From the NCBI RefSeq assembly GCF_900608595.1, contig NZ_UWYY01000010.1, forward strand, positions 1-64,000: a stretch of 64,000 bases of DNA, read 5' to 3'. This document shows positions 44,326 through 53,167 of the stretch, piece by piece. This DNA is from Promicromonospora panici. GTDB taxonomy: Bacteria; Actinomycetota; Actinomycetes; Actinomycetales; Cellulomonadaceae. The translations under genes and the position numbers were made by a program. How positions within the stretch are numbered: the stretch's first letter is position 1; each line of letters begins with the position of its first letter. The notes below the pieces were generated by a model. That model was not told where the DNA came from and did not search any database. It saw only the letters and a program-made list of their open reading frames with translations.

Positions 44326-45873
44326 ATGGGTACCGAAGCGCAGGCCTCCGTGACGGGGGCGCCACCGGCGGGCGGGCCGCTCGCGGAGCGGCCGGGCAAG
44401 ATCGTCGCCGTCCACATCGCGTACGCCTCGCGCGCCGCACAGCGCGGACGGCGGCCCGAGGCGCCGTCGTACTTCCTCAAGCCGGCCAGCTCGCTGGCCG
44501 CGACGGGCGGCGTGGTCGAGCGGCCGGCCGGCACGGAGCTGCTCGCGTTCGAGGGCGAGGTGGCGCTCGTCATCGGCGAGCCGGCTCGGCACGTCCCCGT
44601 CGAGAAGGCATGGGCGCACGTCGCTGCCGTGACGGCCGCGAACGACCTGGGCGTCTATGACCTGAGGTGGGCTGACAAGGGCTCGAACGTGCGCTCCAAG
44701 GGCCGCGACGGCTACACGCCGATCGGCCCCGTGCTGCTGGACGCCCGCGTGGTCGACCCGGCCGGGCTGCGGGTGCGCACCTGGGTCAATGGTGAGCTCG
44801 CGCAGGAGGACACCACCGGCGACGACGCGCTGCTGTTCCCGTTCGCGCAGATCGTGGCCGACCTTTCCCAGCACCTCACGCTGGAGCGGGGCGACGTCAT
44901 CCTGACGGGCACGCCCGCCGGGTCGAGCGTGGTGGTGCCCGGCGACGTCGTCGAGGTCGAGGTCGACGCCCCGACGGCGCCCGGCGCGCCGACGTCGGGC
45001 CGCCTGGTGACCACCGTGGTGCAGGGCGAGGCGCCCTTCGGCGACGTCGGCGCGGGGCCGCGGATCGACGACACGCAGCGTGCCGAGGCGTGGGGGAGCC
45101 GCGAGGCCGCGGGCCTGGCGCCCGAGAAGTCCCGGCCCGAACCGTTCGAGCTCACCGAGGAGCTCGCCGGCAAGCTGCGCCGCGCACCCGTCGCGGGGCT
45201 CTCGGCGCAGCTGCGCAAGCGTGGCCTGAACAACGTGATCATCGAGGGCGTGCGGCCGAACACGCCGGGTGCGACGCTCGTGGGGCGGGCGCGGACACTG
45301 CGCTTCGTGCCGAACCGCGAGGACCTGTTCGCCGCGCACGGTGGCGGCTACAACGCGCAGAAGCGCACGTTCGACGCCGTCGGCGCCGGCGAGGTGATAG
45401 TCATCGAGGCGCGGGGCGAGACGGGCTCGGCCACCCTGGGCGACGTCCTCGCGCTGCGCGCCAAGGTCCGCGGGGCCGCGGGCGTCGTCACCGACGGCGG
45501 CGTGCGCGACTTCGACGCCGTGGCCGCGACCGGCCTGCCGGTCTTCTCGGGTGGGCCACACCCCGCGGTGCTCGGCCGCCGGCACGTGCCGTGGGACACC
45601 GACGTCGCGGTCGCCTGCGGCGGCGCGACGGTGCTGCCCGGCGACGTCGTCGTGGGGGACGGGGACGGCGTGGTCGTCGTCCCGCCGCACCTGGCCGAAG
45701 AGGTCGCCGACGCGACCCTCGCCCAGGAGGAGCAGGACGCCTGGGTGGCGCAACAGGTGGCCGCCGGCCAGCCCGTCGACGGGCTGTTCCCGCCGAACGC
45801 CGAGTGGCGGGCCCGGTACGAGACGTGGAAGTCCCAGGCGCGGACCGGCCAGGCACACGGGGAGTCGCGATGA
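44326..45873 (+). CDS. Fumarylacetoacetate hydrolase-RraA fusion protein
   Basis: 515 residues with two unrelated enzyme domains. Residues ~20-245 are an FAH-family domain (PSYFLKPASSLAATGG, EGEVALVIGEPARHV, WADKGSNVRSKGRDGYTPIGPVLL, DVILTGTPAGSSVVVPGDVVEVEV). Residues ~285-490 are an RraA-like aldolase/decarboxylase domain (LRKRGLNNVIIEGVRPNTPGATLVGRARTL ... GDVLALRAKVRGAAGVVTDGGVRDFDAV). HpaG normally has two FAH repeats; here RraA sits where the second would be. Probable role: decarboxylation and isomerisation of the HpaE product. ATGA overlap with the GntR gene. Confidence 0.85.
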   Translation: MGTEAQASVTGAPPAGGPLAERPGKIVAVHIAYASRAAQRGRRPEAPSYFLKPASSLAATGGVVERPAGTELLAFEGEVALVIGEPARHVPVEKAWAHVAAVTAANDLGVYDLRWADKGSNVRSKGRDGYTPIGPVLLDARVVDPAGLRVRTWVNGELAQEDTTGDDALLFPFAQIVADLSQHLTLERGDVILTGTPAGSSVVVPGDVVEVEVDAPTAPGAPTSGRLVTTVVQGEAPFGDVGAGPRIDDTQRAEAWGSREAAGLAPEKSRPEPFELTEELAGKLRRAPVAGLSAQLRKRGLNNVIIEGVRPNTPGATLVGRARTLRFVPNREDLFAAHGGGYNAQKRTFDAVGAGEVIVIEARGETGSATLGDVLALRAKVRGAAGVVTDGGVRDFDAVAATGLPVFSGGPHPAVLGRRHVPWDTDVAVACGGATVLPGDVVVGDGDGVVVVPPHLAEEVADATLAQEEQDAWVAQQVAAGQPVDGLFPPNAEWRARYETWKSQARTGQAHGESR

Positions 45874-46604
45874 CGGCCGAGGACGTGACGACGTCGGCCG
45901 TTGAGACCGCGTTCGCCGGCGCGCTGAGCAAGTCCCAGCTCGCGTACGACTACCTGCGTGACCGGATAGCGCGCCACGAGCTGAGCCCGGGCTACCGTCT
46001 CGTGCTGCAGAACATCGCCGACGAGCTCGCGATGAGCGTGGTGCCCGTGCGTGAGGCGATCCGGCGGCTCGAGGCCGAGGGCCTGGTGACCTACGAGCGC
46101 AACGTCGGTGCGCGGGTGGCGATGATCGACGAGCGCGGCTACGTCGACGCCATGCAGGCGCTGGGCGTCGTCGAGGGGGCGGCGACCGGCCTGTCCGCGC
46201 CCGCCATCTCAGCGGCGGACCTCCGGCGGGCGACCGAGGTGAACGAGCACCTGCGCTCGCTGCTCGACCACTTCGACGCGCACGCGTTCACCGCGCTGAA
46301 CCGGCAGTTCCACTCGGTGCTGTTCGAGTCGTGCCCCAACAAGCTGCTGCTCGACATGGTCCACCGCGGCTGGTCCCAGCTGTCCGGGCTGCGCGACTCC
46401 ACGTTCGCGTTCGTGCCCGGCCGGGCCCACGACTCCGTGGCCGAGCACGCCCACATCCTCGACCTGATCGCCCGCCGTGCCGACCCGCTCGAGATCGAGA
46501 TCGCCGCGCGCGACCACCGGTGGGCGACCATGCAGGCCTTCCTGGACACCCGCGCCGCGACTGCCGCGGGGTCCCGTCCGACCCGACCTACGGAGACACT
46601 GTGA
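45870..46604 (+). CDS. GntR-family (FCD) regulator
   Basis: 244 residues, ATG overlapping the fusion gene's stop. HTH at ~20-85: KSQLAYDYLRDRIARHELSPGYRLVLQNIADELAMSVVPVREAIRRLEAEGLV. The C-terminal FCD effector domain has metal-binding residues in ALNRQFHSVLFESC, SVAEHAHILDLIARRD-like and ARDHRWATMQAFLD. It sits inside the hpa operon it most likely represses. Its stop overlaps the GTG of hpaE. Confidence 0.9.
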   Translation: MTAEDVTTSAVETAFAGALSKSQLAYDYLRDRIARHELSPGYRLVLQNIADELAMSVVPVREAIRRLEAEGLVTYERNVGARVAMIDERGYVDAMQALGVVEGAATGLSAPAISAADLRRATEVNEHLRSLLDHFDAHAFTALNRQFHSVLFESCPNKLLLDMVHRGWSQLSGLRDSTFAFVPGRAHDSVAEHAHILDLIARRADPLEIEIAARDHRWATMQAFLDTRAATAAGSRPTRPTETL

Positions 46605-48133
46605 CCGACCAGATGACCGACCAGGCGGCCGACCGGCCGAACCCTCATGTGCCCGCCGACCTGCCCGGCCGGATCCAGCACTACATCGGCGGCACGTTCG
46701 TCGACTCGGCCGACGGCGACACGTTCGGCGTGCTCGACCCCGTGACCAACCAGGTCTACGCGCAGGCCGCCGCGGGCAAGAGCGCCGACGTCGACCGCGC
46801 CGTCGCCGCGGCGCGCGACGCGTTCGTGAAGGGGCCGTGGCCCCGCCTGCTGCCGCGCGAGCGGTCCCGGGTGCTGCACCGGATCGCGGACATCGTCGAG
46901 TCCCGCGACGCGCGGCTCGCCGAGCTGGAGAGCTTCGACTCCGGCCTGCCGATCACGCAGGCGCTGGGCCAGGCGCGCCGGGCCGCGGAGAACTTCCGGT
47001 TCTTCGCCGACCTGGTCGTGGCGCAGTCGGACGACACCTACAAGGTCCCCGGCCGCCAGATCAACTACGTCAACCGCAAGCCGATCGGCGTCGCCGGCCT
47101 CATCACGCCCTGGAACACGCCGTTCATGCTCGAGTCCTGGAAGCTCGGCCCCGCGCTGGCGACCGGCAACACGGTGGTGCTCAAGCCCGCCGAGTTCACG
47201 CCGCTCTCGGCGTCGCTGTGGGCCGGGATCTTCGAGGAGGCCGGGCTGCCCGAGGGCGTGTTCAACCTCGTCAACGGGCTCGGCGAACAAGCGGGGGACG
47301 CGCTGGTCAAGCACCCGGACGTCCCGCTCATCTCGTTCACGGGGGAGAGCAGCACCGGACAGCTCATCTTCGCCAACGCCGCCCCGCACCTCAAGGGCCT
47401 CTCCATGGAGCTGGGCGGCAAGTCCCCGGCGATCGTCTTCGCCGACGCAGACCTGGACGCCGCCATCGACGCGACGATCTTTGGCGTCTTCTCGCTCAAC
47501 GGCGAGCGGTGCACCGCGGGCAGCCGCATCCTCGTCGAGCGCGCCGTCTACGACGAGTTCGTCGAGCGGTACGCCGCACAGGCGAAGCGTGTGGTCGTCG
47601 GCGACCCGCACGACCCGGCGACCGAGGTCGGGGCGCTCGTGCACCCCGAGCACTACGAGAAGGTCGTCTCCTACATCGAGCTCGGCAAGAGCGAGGGTCG
47701 GCTCGTCGCCGGCGGCGGGCGGCCGGACGGCCTGCCGACCGGGAACTACGTCGCGCCGACGGTCTTCGCGGACGTGCCGCCGTCGGCCCGGATCTTCCAG
47801 GAGGAGATCTTCGGCCCGGTCGTCGCGATCACCCCGTTCGACACGGACGCGGAGGCGCTGGCCCTGGCCAACGGGGTCCGGTACGGGCTGGCCGCCTACG
47901 TGTGGACCAACGACCTCAAGCGCGCGCACAACTTCTCGCAGGCGATCGAGGCGGGCATGGTCTGGCTCAACTCGAACAACGTGCGCGACCTGCGGACGCC
48001 CTTCGGCGGGGTCAAGGCATCCGGCCTGGGGCACGAGGGCGGCTACCGCTCGATCGACTTCTACACCGACCAGCAGGCCGTGCACATCACGCTCGGCAAG
48101 GTGCACAACCCCACTTTTGGCAAGGGAGCCTGA
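46601..48133 (+). CDS. hpaE: 5-carboxymethyl-2-hydroxymuconate-semialdehyde dehydrogenase
   Basis: 510 residues from a GTG overlapping the GntR stop. QHYIGGTFVDSADGDTFGVLDPVTNQVYAQ at the start and WNTPFMLESWKLGPALATGNTVVLKPAEFTPLSASL, FTGESSTGQLIF, MELGGKSPAIVFADADLD and FSLNGERCTAGSRILV (nucleophile Cys) match HpaE/HpcC. Oxidises the ring-cleavage semialdehyde to 5-carboxymethyl-2-hydroxymuconate with NAD. Followed 2 bp later by hpaD. Confidence 0.9.
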   Translation: MTDQMTDQAADRPNPHVPADLPGRIQHYIGGTFVDSADGDTFGVLDPVTNQVYAQAAAGKSADVDRAVAAARDAFVKGPWPRLLPRERSRVLHRIADIVESRDARLAELESFDSGLPITQALGQARRAAENFRFFADLVVAQSDDTYKVPGRQINYVNRKPIGVAGLITPWNTPFMLESWKLGPALATGNTVVLKPAEFTPLSASLWAGIFEEAGLPEGVFNLVNGLGEQAGDALVKHPDVPLISFTGESSTGQLIFANAAPHLKGLSMELGGKSPAIVFADADLDAAIDATIFGVFSLNGERCTAGSRILVERAVYDEFVERYAAQAKRVVVGDPHDPATEVGALVHPEHYEKVVSYIELGKSEGRLVAGGGRPDGLPTGNYVAPTVFADVPPSARIFQEEIFGPVVAITPFDTDAEALALANGVRYGLAAYVWTNDLKRAHNFSQAIEAGMVWLNSNNVRDLRTPFGGVKASGLGHEGGYRSIDFYTDQQAVHITLGKVHNPTFGKGA

Positions 48134-48135
48134 AG

Positions 48136-49281
48136 ATGACCGACACCACCGGGCGCGTCGTGACCAGCGACGCACCGATCGTCGCGAGCGACCCGATCCC
48201 CACGCCCCTGGCGCCGCCGCCGGACATCCTGCGGTGCGCGTACATGGAGCTGGTCGTGACCGACCTGGCCGCCTCGCGGAACTTCTACGTCGACGTGCTG
48301 GGCCTCGTGGTCACCGAGGAGGACGACCAGACGGTCTACCTGCGCAGCCTCGAGGAGTTCATCCACCACAACCTCGTACTGCGCAAGGGGCCGGTGGCCG
48401 CCGCCGCCGCGTTCTCCTACCGGGTGCGCAGCCCGCAGGAGCTCGACCGGGCCGTCGAGTTCTACACCGAGCTCGGCTGCCGCGTGGAGCGTCGCAAGGA
48501 GGGCTTCACCCGGGGCATCGGCGACTCGGTGCGGGTGACCGACCCGCTCGGCTTCCCGTACGAGTTCTTCTACGACGTCGAGCACGTCGAGCGCCTGGCG
48601 TGGCGCTACGACCTGCACAGCCCCGGCGCACTGGTGCGCCTGGACCACTTCAACCAGGTCACCCCCGACGTGCCGCGCGCCGTGAAGTTCATGGAGGACC
48701 TCGGCTTCCGCGTCACCGAAGACATCCAGGACGACGAAGGCACCACTTACGCCGCGTGGATGCGGCGCAAGCCGACCGTGCACGACACGGCGATGACGGG
48801 CGGCGACGGACCGCGCATGCACCACGTCGCGTTCGCCACGCACGAGAAGCACAACATCATCGCCATCTGCGACAAGCTCGGGGCGCTGCGCCTGTCGGAC
48901 CGCATCGAGCGCGGCCCGGGCCGGCACGGCGTCTCCAACGCCTTCTACCTGTACCTGCGCGACCCGGACGGGCACCGGGTGGAGATCTACACGCAGGACT
49001 ACTGGACGGGCGACCCGGACAACCCCGTGGTGACCTGGGACGTGCACGACAACCAGCGGCGCGACTGGTGGGGCAACCCGGTGGTCCCGTCCTGGTACAC
49101 CGAGGCCTCGCTCGTCCTGGACCTGGACGGCAACCCGCAGCCCGTCGTCGCCCGCACGGACACGTCGGAGATGGCGGTGACCATCGGGGCGGACGGCTTC
49201 TCCTACACCCGCCCGGAGGACGAAGCCGAGGCGCTGCCGTCGTGGAAGCAGGGCGAGTACAAGCTCGGGCACCAGCTCTGA
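48136..49281 (+). CDS. hpaD: Homoprotocatechuate 2,3-dioxygenase (extradiol)
   Basis: 381 residues, like the Brevibacterium/Arthrobacter enzymes rather than the enteric HpaD. Two vicinal-oxygen-chelate modules; the metal triad is His171 (VRLDHFNQVTPD), His in PRMHHVAFATHE (~229/230) and Glu283 (HRVEIYTQDYW). The C-terminal extension with RRDWWGNPVVPSWYTEAS covers the active site. Fe(II) or Mn(II) could be used; sequence alone does not tell. Opens the ring of 3,4-dihydroxyphenylacetate. Confidence 0.93.
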   Translation: MTDTTGRVVTSDAPIVASDPIPTPLAPPPDILRCAYMELVVTDLAASRNFYVDVLGLVVTEEDDQTVYLRSLEEFIHHNLVLRKGPVAAAAAFSYRVRSPQELDRAVEFYTELGCRVERRKEGFTRGIGDSVRVTDPLGFPYEFFYDVEHVERLAWRYDLHSPGALVRLDHFNQVTPDVPRAVKFMEDLGFRVTEDIQDDEGTTYAAWMRRKPTVHDTAMTGGDGPRMHHVAFATHEKHNIIAICDKLGALRLSDRIERGPGRHGVSNAFYLYLRDPDGHRVEIYTQDYWTGDPDNPVVTWDVHDNQRRDWWGNPVVPSWYTEASLVLDLDGNPQPVVARTDTSEMAVTIGADGFSYTRPEDEAEALPSWKQGEYKLGHQL

Positions 49282-49292
49282 TGGGAGCACGC

Positions 49293-50078
49293 ATGCTGGA
49301 CGACGCGACGATCACCACCATCGCCGACGATCTGGCCCGCGCCGAGGCGGAGCACACCACGGTGCCGCTCCTGACCGCGCGTTACCCGGACATGACGGTC
49401 GAGGACTCGTATGCCGTGCAGAACACGTGGCGCCGCCGCGGCATCGCGGCCGGACGGCGTCCGGTGGGCCGCAAGATCGGGCTCACCTCGAAGGTCATGC
49501 AGGCCGCGACGGGCATCACCGAGCCGGACTACGGCGCGATCTTCGCGGACATGGTCTTCGACAACGGTTCGGTGATCGAGCACGGGCGGTTCTCGAACGT
49601 GCGGATCGAGGTTGAGCTGGCCTTCGTGCTGCGCGAGGCCCTCAAGGGCCCGGACGTCACGGTGTTCGACGTGCTGCGCGCCACCGACTACGTCGTGCCG
49701 GCCCTGGAGATCCTCTCGTCGCGCATCGAGATGGCCGGGCGCACCATCGTCGACACGATCAGCGACAACGCGGCCATGGGCGGCATGGTCTACGGCGGCA
49801 ACCCGGTGCGGGTCGGCGAGACCGACCTGCGCTGGGTCTCGGCGCTCCTGTACCGCAACGAGACCATCGAGGAGTCCGGCGTCGCCGCCGCCGTGCTCAA
49901 CCACCCTGCCACAGGCGTCGCCTGGCTCGCGAACAAGCTCGCTCAGCACGGCGACACGCTGGAACCCGGCGAGATCATCCTGGCGGGTTCCTTCACTCGG
50001 CCCGTGTGGGTGGAGCCCGGCGACACCGTGCTGGCCGACTACCGAGAGCTGGGGACCGTCTCGTGCCGATTCGTCTGA
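49293..50078 (+). CDS. hpaH: 2-oxo-hept-4-ene-1,7-dioate hydratase
   Basis: 261 residues. [42 protein letters not shown] (metal Glu pair), [11 protein letters not shown] and [18 protein letters not shown] are the hydratase/FAH-like pattern of HpaH and 2-keto-4-pentenoate hydratases. Start chosen at ATG 49293 because GGGAG lies 5 bases before it; the in-frame ATG 49281 forms TGATG with the hpaD stop and would add four residues. Overlaps hpaI by 16 bp. Confidence 0.88.
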   Translation: MLDDATITTIADDLARAEAEHTTVPLLTARYPDMTVEDSYAVQNTWRRRGIAAGRRPVGRKIGLTSKVMQAATGITEPDYGAIFADMVFDNGSVIEHGRFSNVRIEVELAFVLREALKGPDVTVFDVLRATDYVVPALEILSSRIEMAGRTIVDTISDNAAMGGMVYGGNPVRVGETDLRWVSALLYRNETIEESGVAAAVLNHPATGVAWLANKLAQHGDTLEPGEIILAGSFTRPVWVEPGDTVLADYRELGTVSCRFV

Positions 50079-50872
50079 CCCTCCCGCCCACGTTCCGCGA
50101 CCGCATCGCTGGTTCGGACCGGCCGCAGGTCGGCATGTGGGTGTGCAGCGGCAGCCCGCTCGTCGCGGAGATCTGTGCGGGCGCCGGCCTGGACTGGCTG
50201 CTGATCGACGGCGAGCACTCGCCGATCGGCCTGGAGACCATCTCGGCACTGCTGCAGGCCGTGGCGCCGTACCCGGTCACCCCGGTGGTGCGGGCGCCGT
50301 CGGGCGACGCCGTGGTGCTCAAGCAGCTGCTCGACCTGGGCGCGCAGAACGTGCTGGTGCCCATGATCGACACGGCCGAGCAGGCGCACGCCGTCGTCCG
50401 GGCGGTGCGCTACCCGCCGCGCGGCATACGCGGGGTGGGCAGCGCGCTGTCCCGCGGTGCGCGCTGGAACCGTGTCGAGAGCTACATGCCCGACGCCGAC
50501 CGGCACGTCTCGCTGTTCGTGCAGGTCGAGTCCGCGACCGGCGTCGAGAACGCGGGGGCCATCGCGGCGGTCGACGGGGTCGACGGCGTGTTCGTCGGCC
50601 CGTCCGACCTCGCGGCCTCCATGGGCGTGCTCGGGCAGCAGACGCACTCCGACGTCGTCGCCGCGGTGCATACCGCCTTCAAAGCCGTGCGCGCCGCCGG
50701 CAAACCCGTCGGTGTCAACGCCTTCGACCCGGCGGCAGCCCAGGCCTACCTCGACGCCGGGGCGTCGTTCGTGCTGGTCGGGGCCGACGTCGCGATGCTC
50801 GCCCGGGGTTCGGAGGCCCTGGCCGACCGATGGATCGGCGAGGACGGAGCGGCGGGAGACACCGCGCCGTGA
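50063..50872 (+). CDS. hpaI: 4-hydroxy-2-oxoheptanedioate aldolase
   Basis: 269 residues from GTG 50063 (GGGGA 8 bases upstream). WVCSGSPLVAEICAGAGLDWLLIDGEHSP, RAPSGDAVVLKQLLDLGAQNVLVPMIDTAEQA (base Asp/His and Arg), VESATGVENAGAIAAVDGVDGVFVGPSDLA (metal Glu/Asp) place it in the class II HpcH/HpaI aldolases. Splits the seven-carbon intermediate to pyruvate and succinic semialdehyde, closing the pathway. Last gene of the operon. Confidence 0.92.
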   Translation: MPIRLTLPPTFRDRIAGSDRPQVGMWVCSGSPLVAEICAGAGLDWLLIDGEHSPIGLETISALLQAVAPYPVTPVVRAPSGDAVVLKQLLDLGAQNVLVPMIDTAEQAHAVVRAVRYPPRGIRGVGSALSRGARWNRVESYMPDADRHVSLFVQVESATGVENAGAIAAVDGVDGVFVGPSDLAASMGVLGQQTHSDVVAAVHTAFKAVRAAGKPVGVNAFDPAAAQAYLDAGASFVLVGADVAMLARGSEALADRWIGEDGAAGDTAP

Positions 50873-50929
50873 GCCAGCCGGGCGGACGGCCACTCCGGAG
50901 GTCCGGAGCAGCCGCCCGCGTCGGGCCCG

Positions 50930-52354
50930 TTACGCCGAGCGCGTCCATTGCTGGGTCGTGGCCACCGCGTCACACGTCGCGAGCAGGAGTCCCCAGGAGT
51001 CCGCCGGGGTCGACAGGCACAGGGTCGGGTCGGCGACGCTGCTGATCGTCGCGTCGGCATTGAGCTCCCACTGCTGCTCTGGCGTGCCCGTGCAGTCGGC
51101 GATGGCGAGCGTGCCACCGACGGTGAGTGCGCCGCTCGGCGCGACGCACATGTCGCCGTAGACCGTGAGCTGCCGGTCCGCGGTCCAGTTGAACGACTGG
51201 TTGCCACCCCCGTTGCAGTGCCACAGGCCGAGCTGCGTGCCGGCCGTCGTCGAGAAGCCCGGCACGTCGACGCACACGTTGTGCTGGACGCTGACGATCG
51301 GCGCACCTGGCGGCGCGGGGGGCAGGTCGTTCAGGGCCTCGCGCTTGAGCAGTCCCCAGCCCCACTGGATCTGGGCCAGCCCCGAGGCATTGGTGACCTC
51401 GAGGTCGCCGTCGCCGACGACCTCGGTCAGCGTGTAGGCGTCGCCAGTGCGCAGGCCGGGCCAGTAGACGAGCCCGATGCCCTGCGCCCTCGCGACCTCC
51501 GTCAGGGCGCCGAGGTACGAGGTGTAGACGTCGCCCTCGTGGTTGCCGTAGTTCAGGCCCGTGGTCATCGGCGAGCCCGCCTCGCTGACGACCGTGCGCC
51601 AGCCGTACTCGCCGAGGCGCGGGAGCAGGTTCGCCTTCCACTCGTCCTCGGTCGTGTGGTTGGCCCAGAATCCGTAGAAGTGCAGCGAGAGCAGCGTCCC
51701 CTTGAGCTCCTCGGCCGCGCCGACGCCCGTGACGTCGTCGTTGTAGCCGGTCCCGGAGATGATTACGCGACCGCGCGGCACGTCGTCGTGGTCGTCGAGC
51801 CATCCGGCGGTCAGGTCGACCCACGAGTCGAGGGAGTAGCCGAACGGCTCGTTCATGGGCTCGAAGTACACCTTCGGGTTCCGCCCGTACTCCGCCACGA
51901 CCGTGTCCCACATCGCGTCGAAGGCGGCGGGGTCGTCGGCCCGGCCGTCCTTGGCGTTGTCCGCCTCCCAGTAGCTGAGGATGACCTTGAACCCGTGGTC
52001 CGTGGCGGCGTCGATGGCACCCTGGTACGAGTCCCACCACTCGGTGCCGACGCTCGAGGTGTTGATCGGCAGCCGCACGGTGTTGGCGCGCACCTCGTGT
52101 CGGAACTCGAGGATGATGTCGGTCGCCTTGGCGTACGTCGTGGGGTAGTCGTCCTCCGTGCTCAGACCGGAGGGCACGACCTCGTCGTCCGCGTAGTTGT
52201 CGCGCGGGTCTGCCCAGTTGACCCCGCGGAACTCGGTGGTGCCGGCCGGCCCGACCGACGGGGCGGCGACGGCGGGACCGGGGACCACGGCCACCGCCGC
52301 TGCGAGGATTCCGACGGCCGCGAGGGCGCCGCCGGCCCGGATTGTTCGTGTCAT
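50930..52354 (-). CDS. Secreted GH5 glycosidase with ricin-type lectin domain
   Basis: 474 residues. Sec signal to ~31 (AVAAPS), then a GH5 catalytic domain: VRLPIN, YFEPMNEPFGY (acid/base Glu169) and TVVSEAGSP (nucleophile Glu258). Residues ~350-474 are a beta-trefoil of the RICIN/CBM13 type with QLGLWHCNGGGNQSF, CVAPSGALTVGGTLAIADC and LLLATCDAVATTQQW. Likely an endoglucanase or mannanase that binds polysaccharide through the trefoil. ATG after CGGAG. Confidence 0.88.
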   Translation of the reverse strand: MTRTIRAGGALAAVGILAAAVAVVPGPAVAAPSVGPAGTTEFRGVNWADPRDNYADDEVVPSGLSTEDDYPTTYAKATDIILEFRHEVRANTVRLPINTSSVGTEWWDSYQGAIDAATDHGFKVILSYWEADNAKDGRADDPAAFDAMWDTVVAEYGRNPKVYFEPMNEPFGYSLDSWVDLTAGWLDDHDDVPRGRVIISGTGYNDDVTGVGAAEELKGTLLSLHFYGFWANHTTEDEWKANLLPRLGEYGWRTVVSEAGSPMTTGLNYGNHEGDVYTSYLGALTEVARAQGIGLVYWPGLRTGDAYTLTEVVGDGDLEVTNASGLAQIQWGWGLLKREALNDLPPAPPGAPIVSVQHNVCVDVPGFSTTAGTQLGLWHCNGGGNQSFNWTADRQLTVYGDMCVAPSGALTVGGTLAIADCTGTPEQQWELNADATISSVADPTLCLSTPADSWGLLLATCDAVATTQQWTRSA

Positions 52355-52562
52355 GGGGACTCCGATCTAGGGGCGCGTCGCTGCGCCGCCGTCCGAGGCG
52401 TCACTGCGCTCGGTGCCGGCCTGATGCCGATGGTGGCGTAAACATTGCACGCCGATGCCGGGTTGCACAAGTGTCTCCGCGTCCTCGTCGACGGGTGACT
52501 TCCTTCGACCCGGTGAGCCGTCGAGGTCGTCCAGGCCGCATGAGGCCGGCGTCGCCCCGGGT

Positions 52563-52958
52563 TCAGGCGCGCCCGGTCGTATCGGCTCTCTTGGGCGCAC
52601 GGTGCCGTCCGCCGGGGTTGCCGTCCGCGGCGAGACGCCGTCCGAGACCCCGCAGCGCCCAGGACACCTCACGGACGTCGATGAACACGCGGGTGCAGGG
52701 GCCGCACCGGTCCAGGTGGGCCCCGACGCGGCGCTGCCGGCTCGGTACGAGGCGGCCCTTGATGTAGTCATGCATGGCGGCGCGGGTGGCGCGGCACTCG
52801 GGCTGGTGCACGGTTCGGGGGTGCGCGACGGCGTCGTCGGTCAGGGTGGAGAGCACGGAGCGGAGGGCGGCGACGTCGGCCCCGCGCGCGGTGTCCGTGT
52901 CGGCGCGGCGGTCGTGGACGCGGACGCCGCCGGCGCGCGGAAGGTCCGTCGTGCTCAC
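52563..52958 (-). CDS. zf-HC2 (anti-sigma-factor-like) zinc protein
   Basis: 131 residues from GTG 52958. The zinc motif H-x3-C...H-x3-C-x2-C appears at EC RATRAAMHDYIKGR and HLDRCGPCTRVF (~80-105), as in ZAS-type anti-sigma factors. There is no transmembrane helix and no ECF sigma gene beside it, so its partner is unknown. The C-terminal ~25 residues are basic. Confidence 0.75.
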   Translation of the reverse strand: MSTTDLPRAGGVRVHDRRADTDTARGADVAALRSVLSTLTDDAVAHPRTVHQPECRATRAAMHDYIKGRLVPSRQRRVGAHLDRCGPCTRVFIDVREVSWALRGLGRRLAADGNPGGRHRAPKRADTTGRA

Positions 52959-53167
52959 GCGAACCTGCCCCTTTCTACGGACGGTGCCTCGACTCGCGGG
53001 GCAACAGTGGCACTGCGAGCCAGGAGTCGTGGAATGCGCATGTGATACGCGACGGGGTCCGTGGCGCGGGGCAATGATATGTCCGGGCGCCGGCGCCCGG
53101 ATGCGGCTGGACAGCCCCACGCCCACGCTGGAAGGGCCCGACGACGTCGAAGCACCGAGGGGATCAG

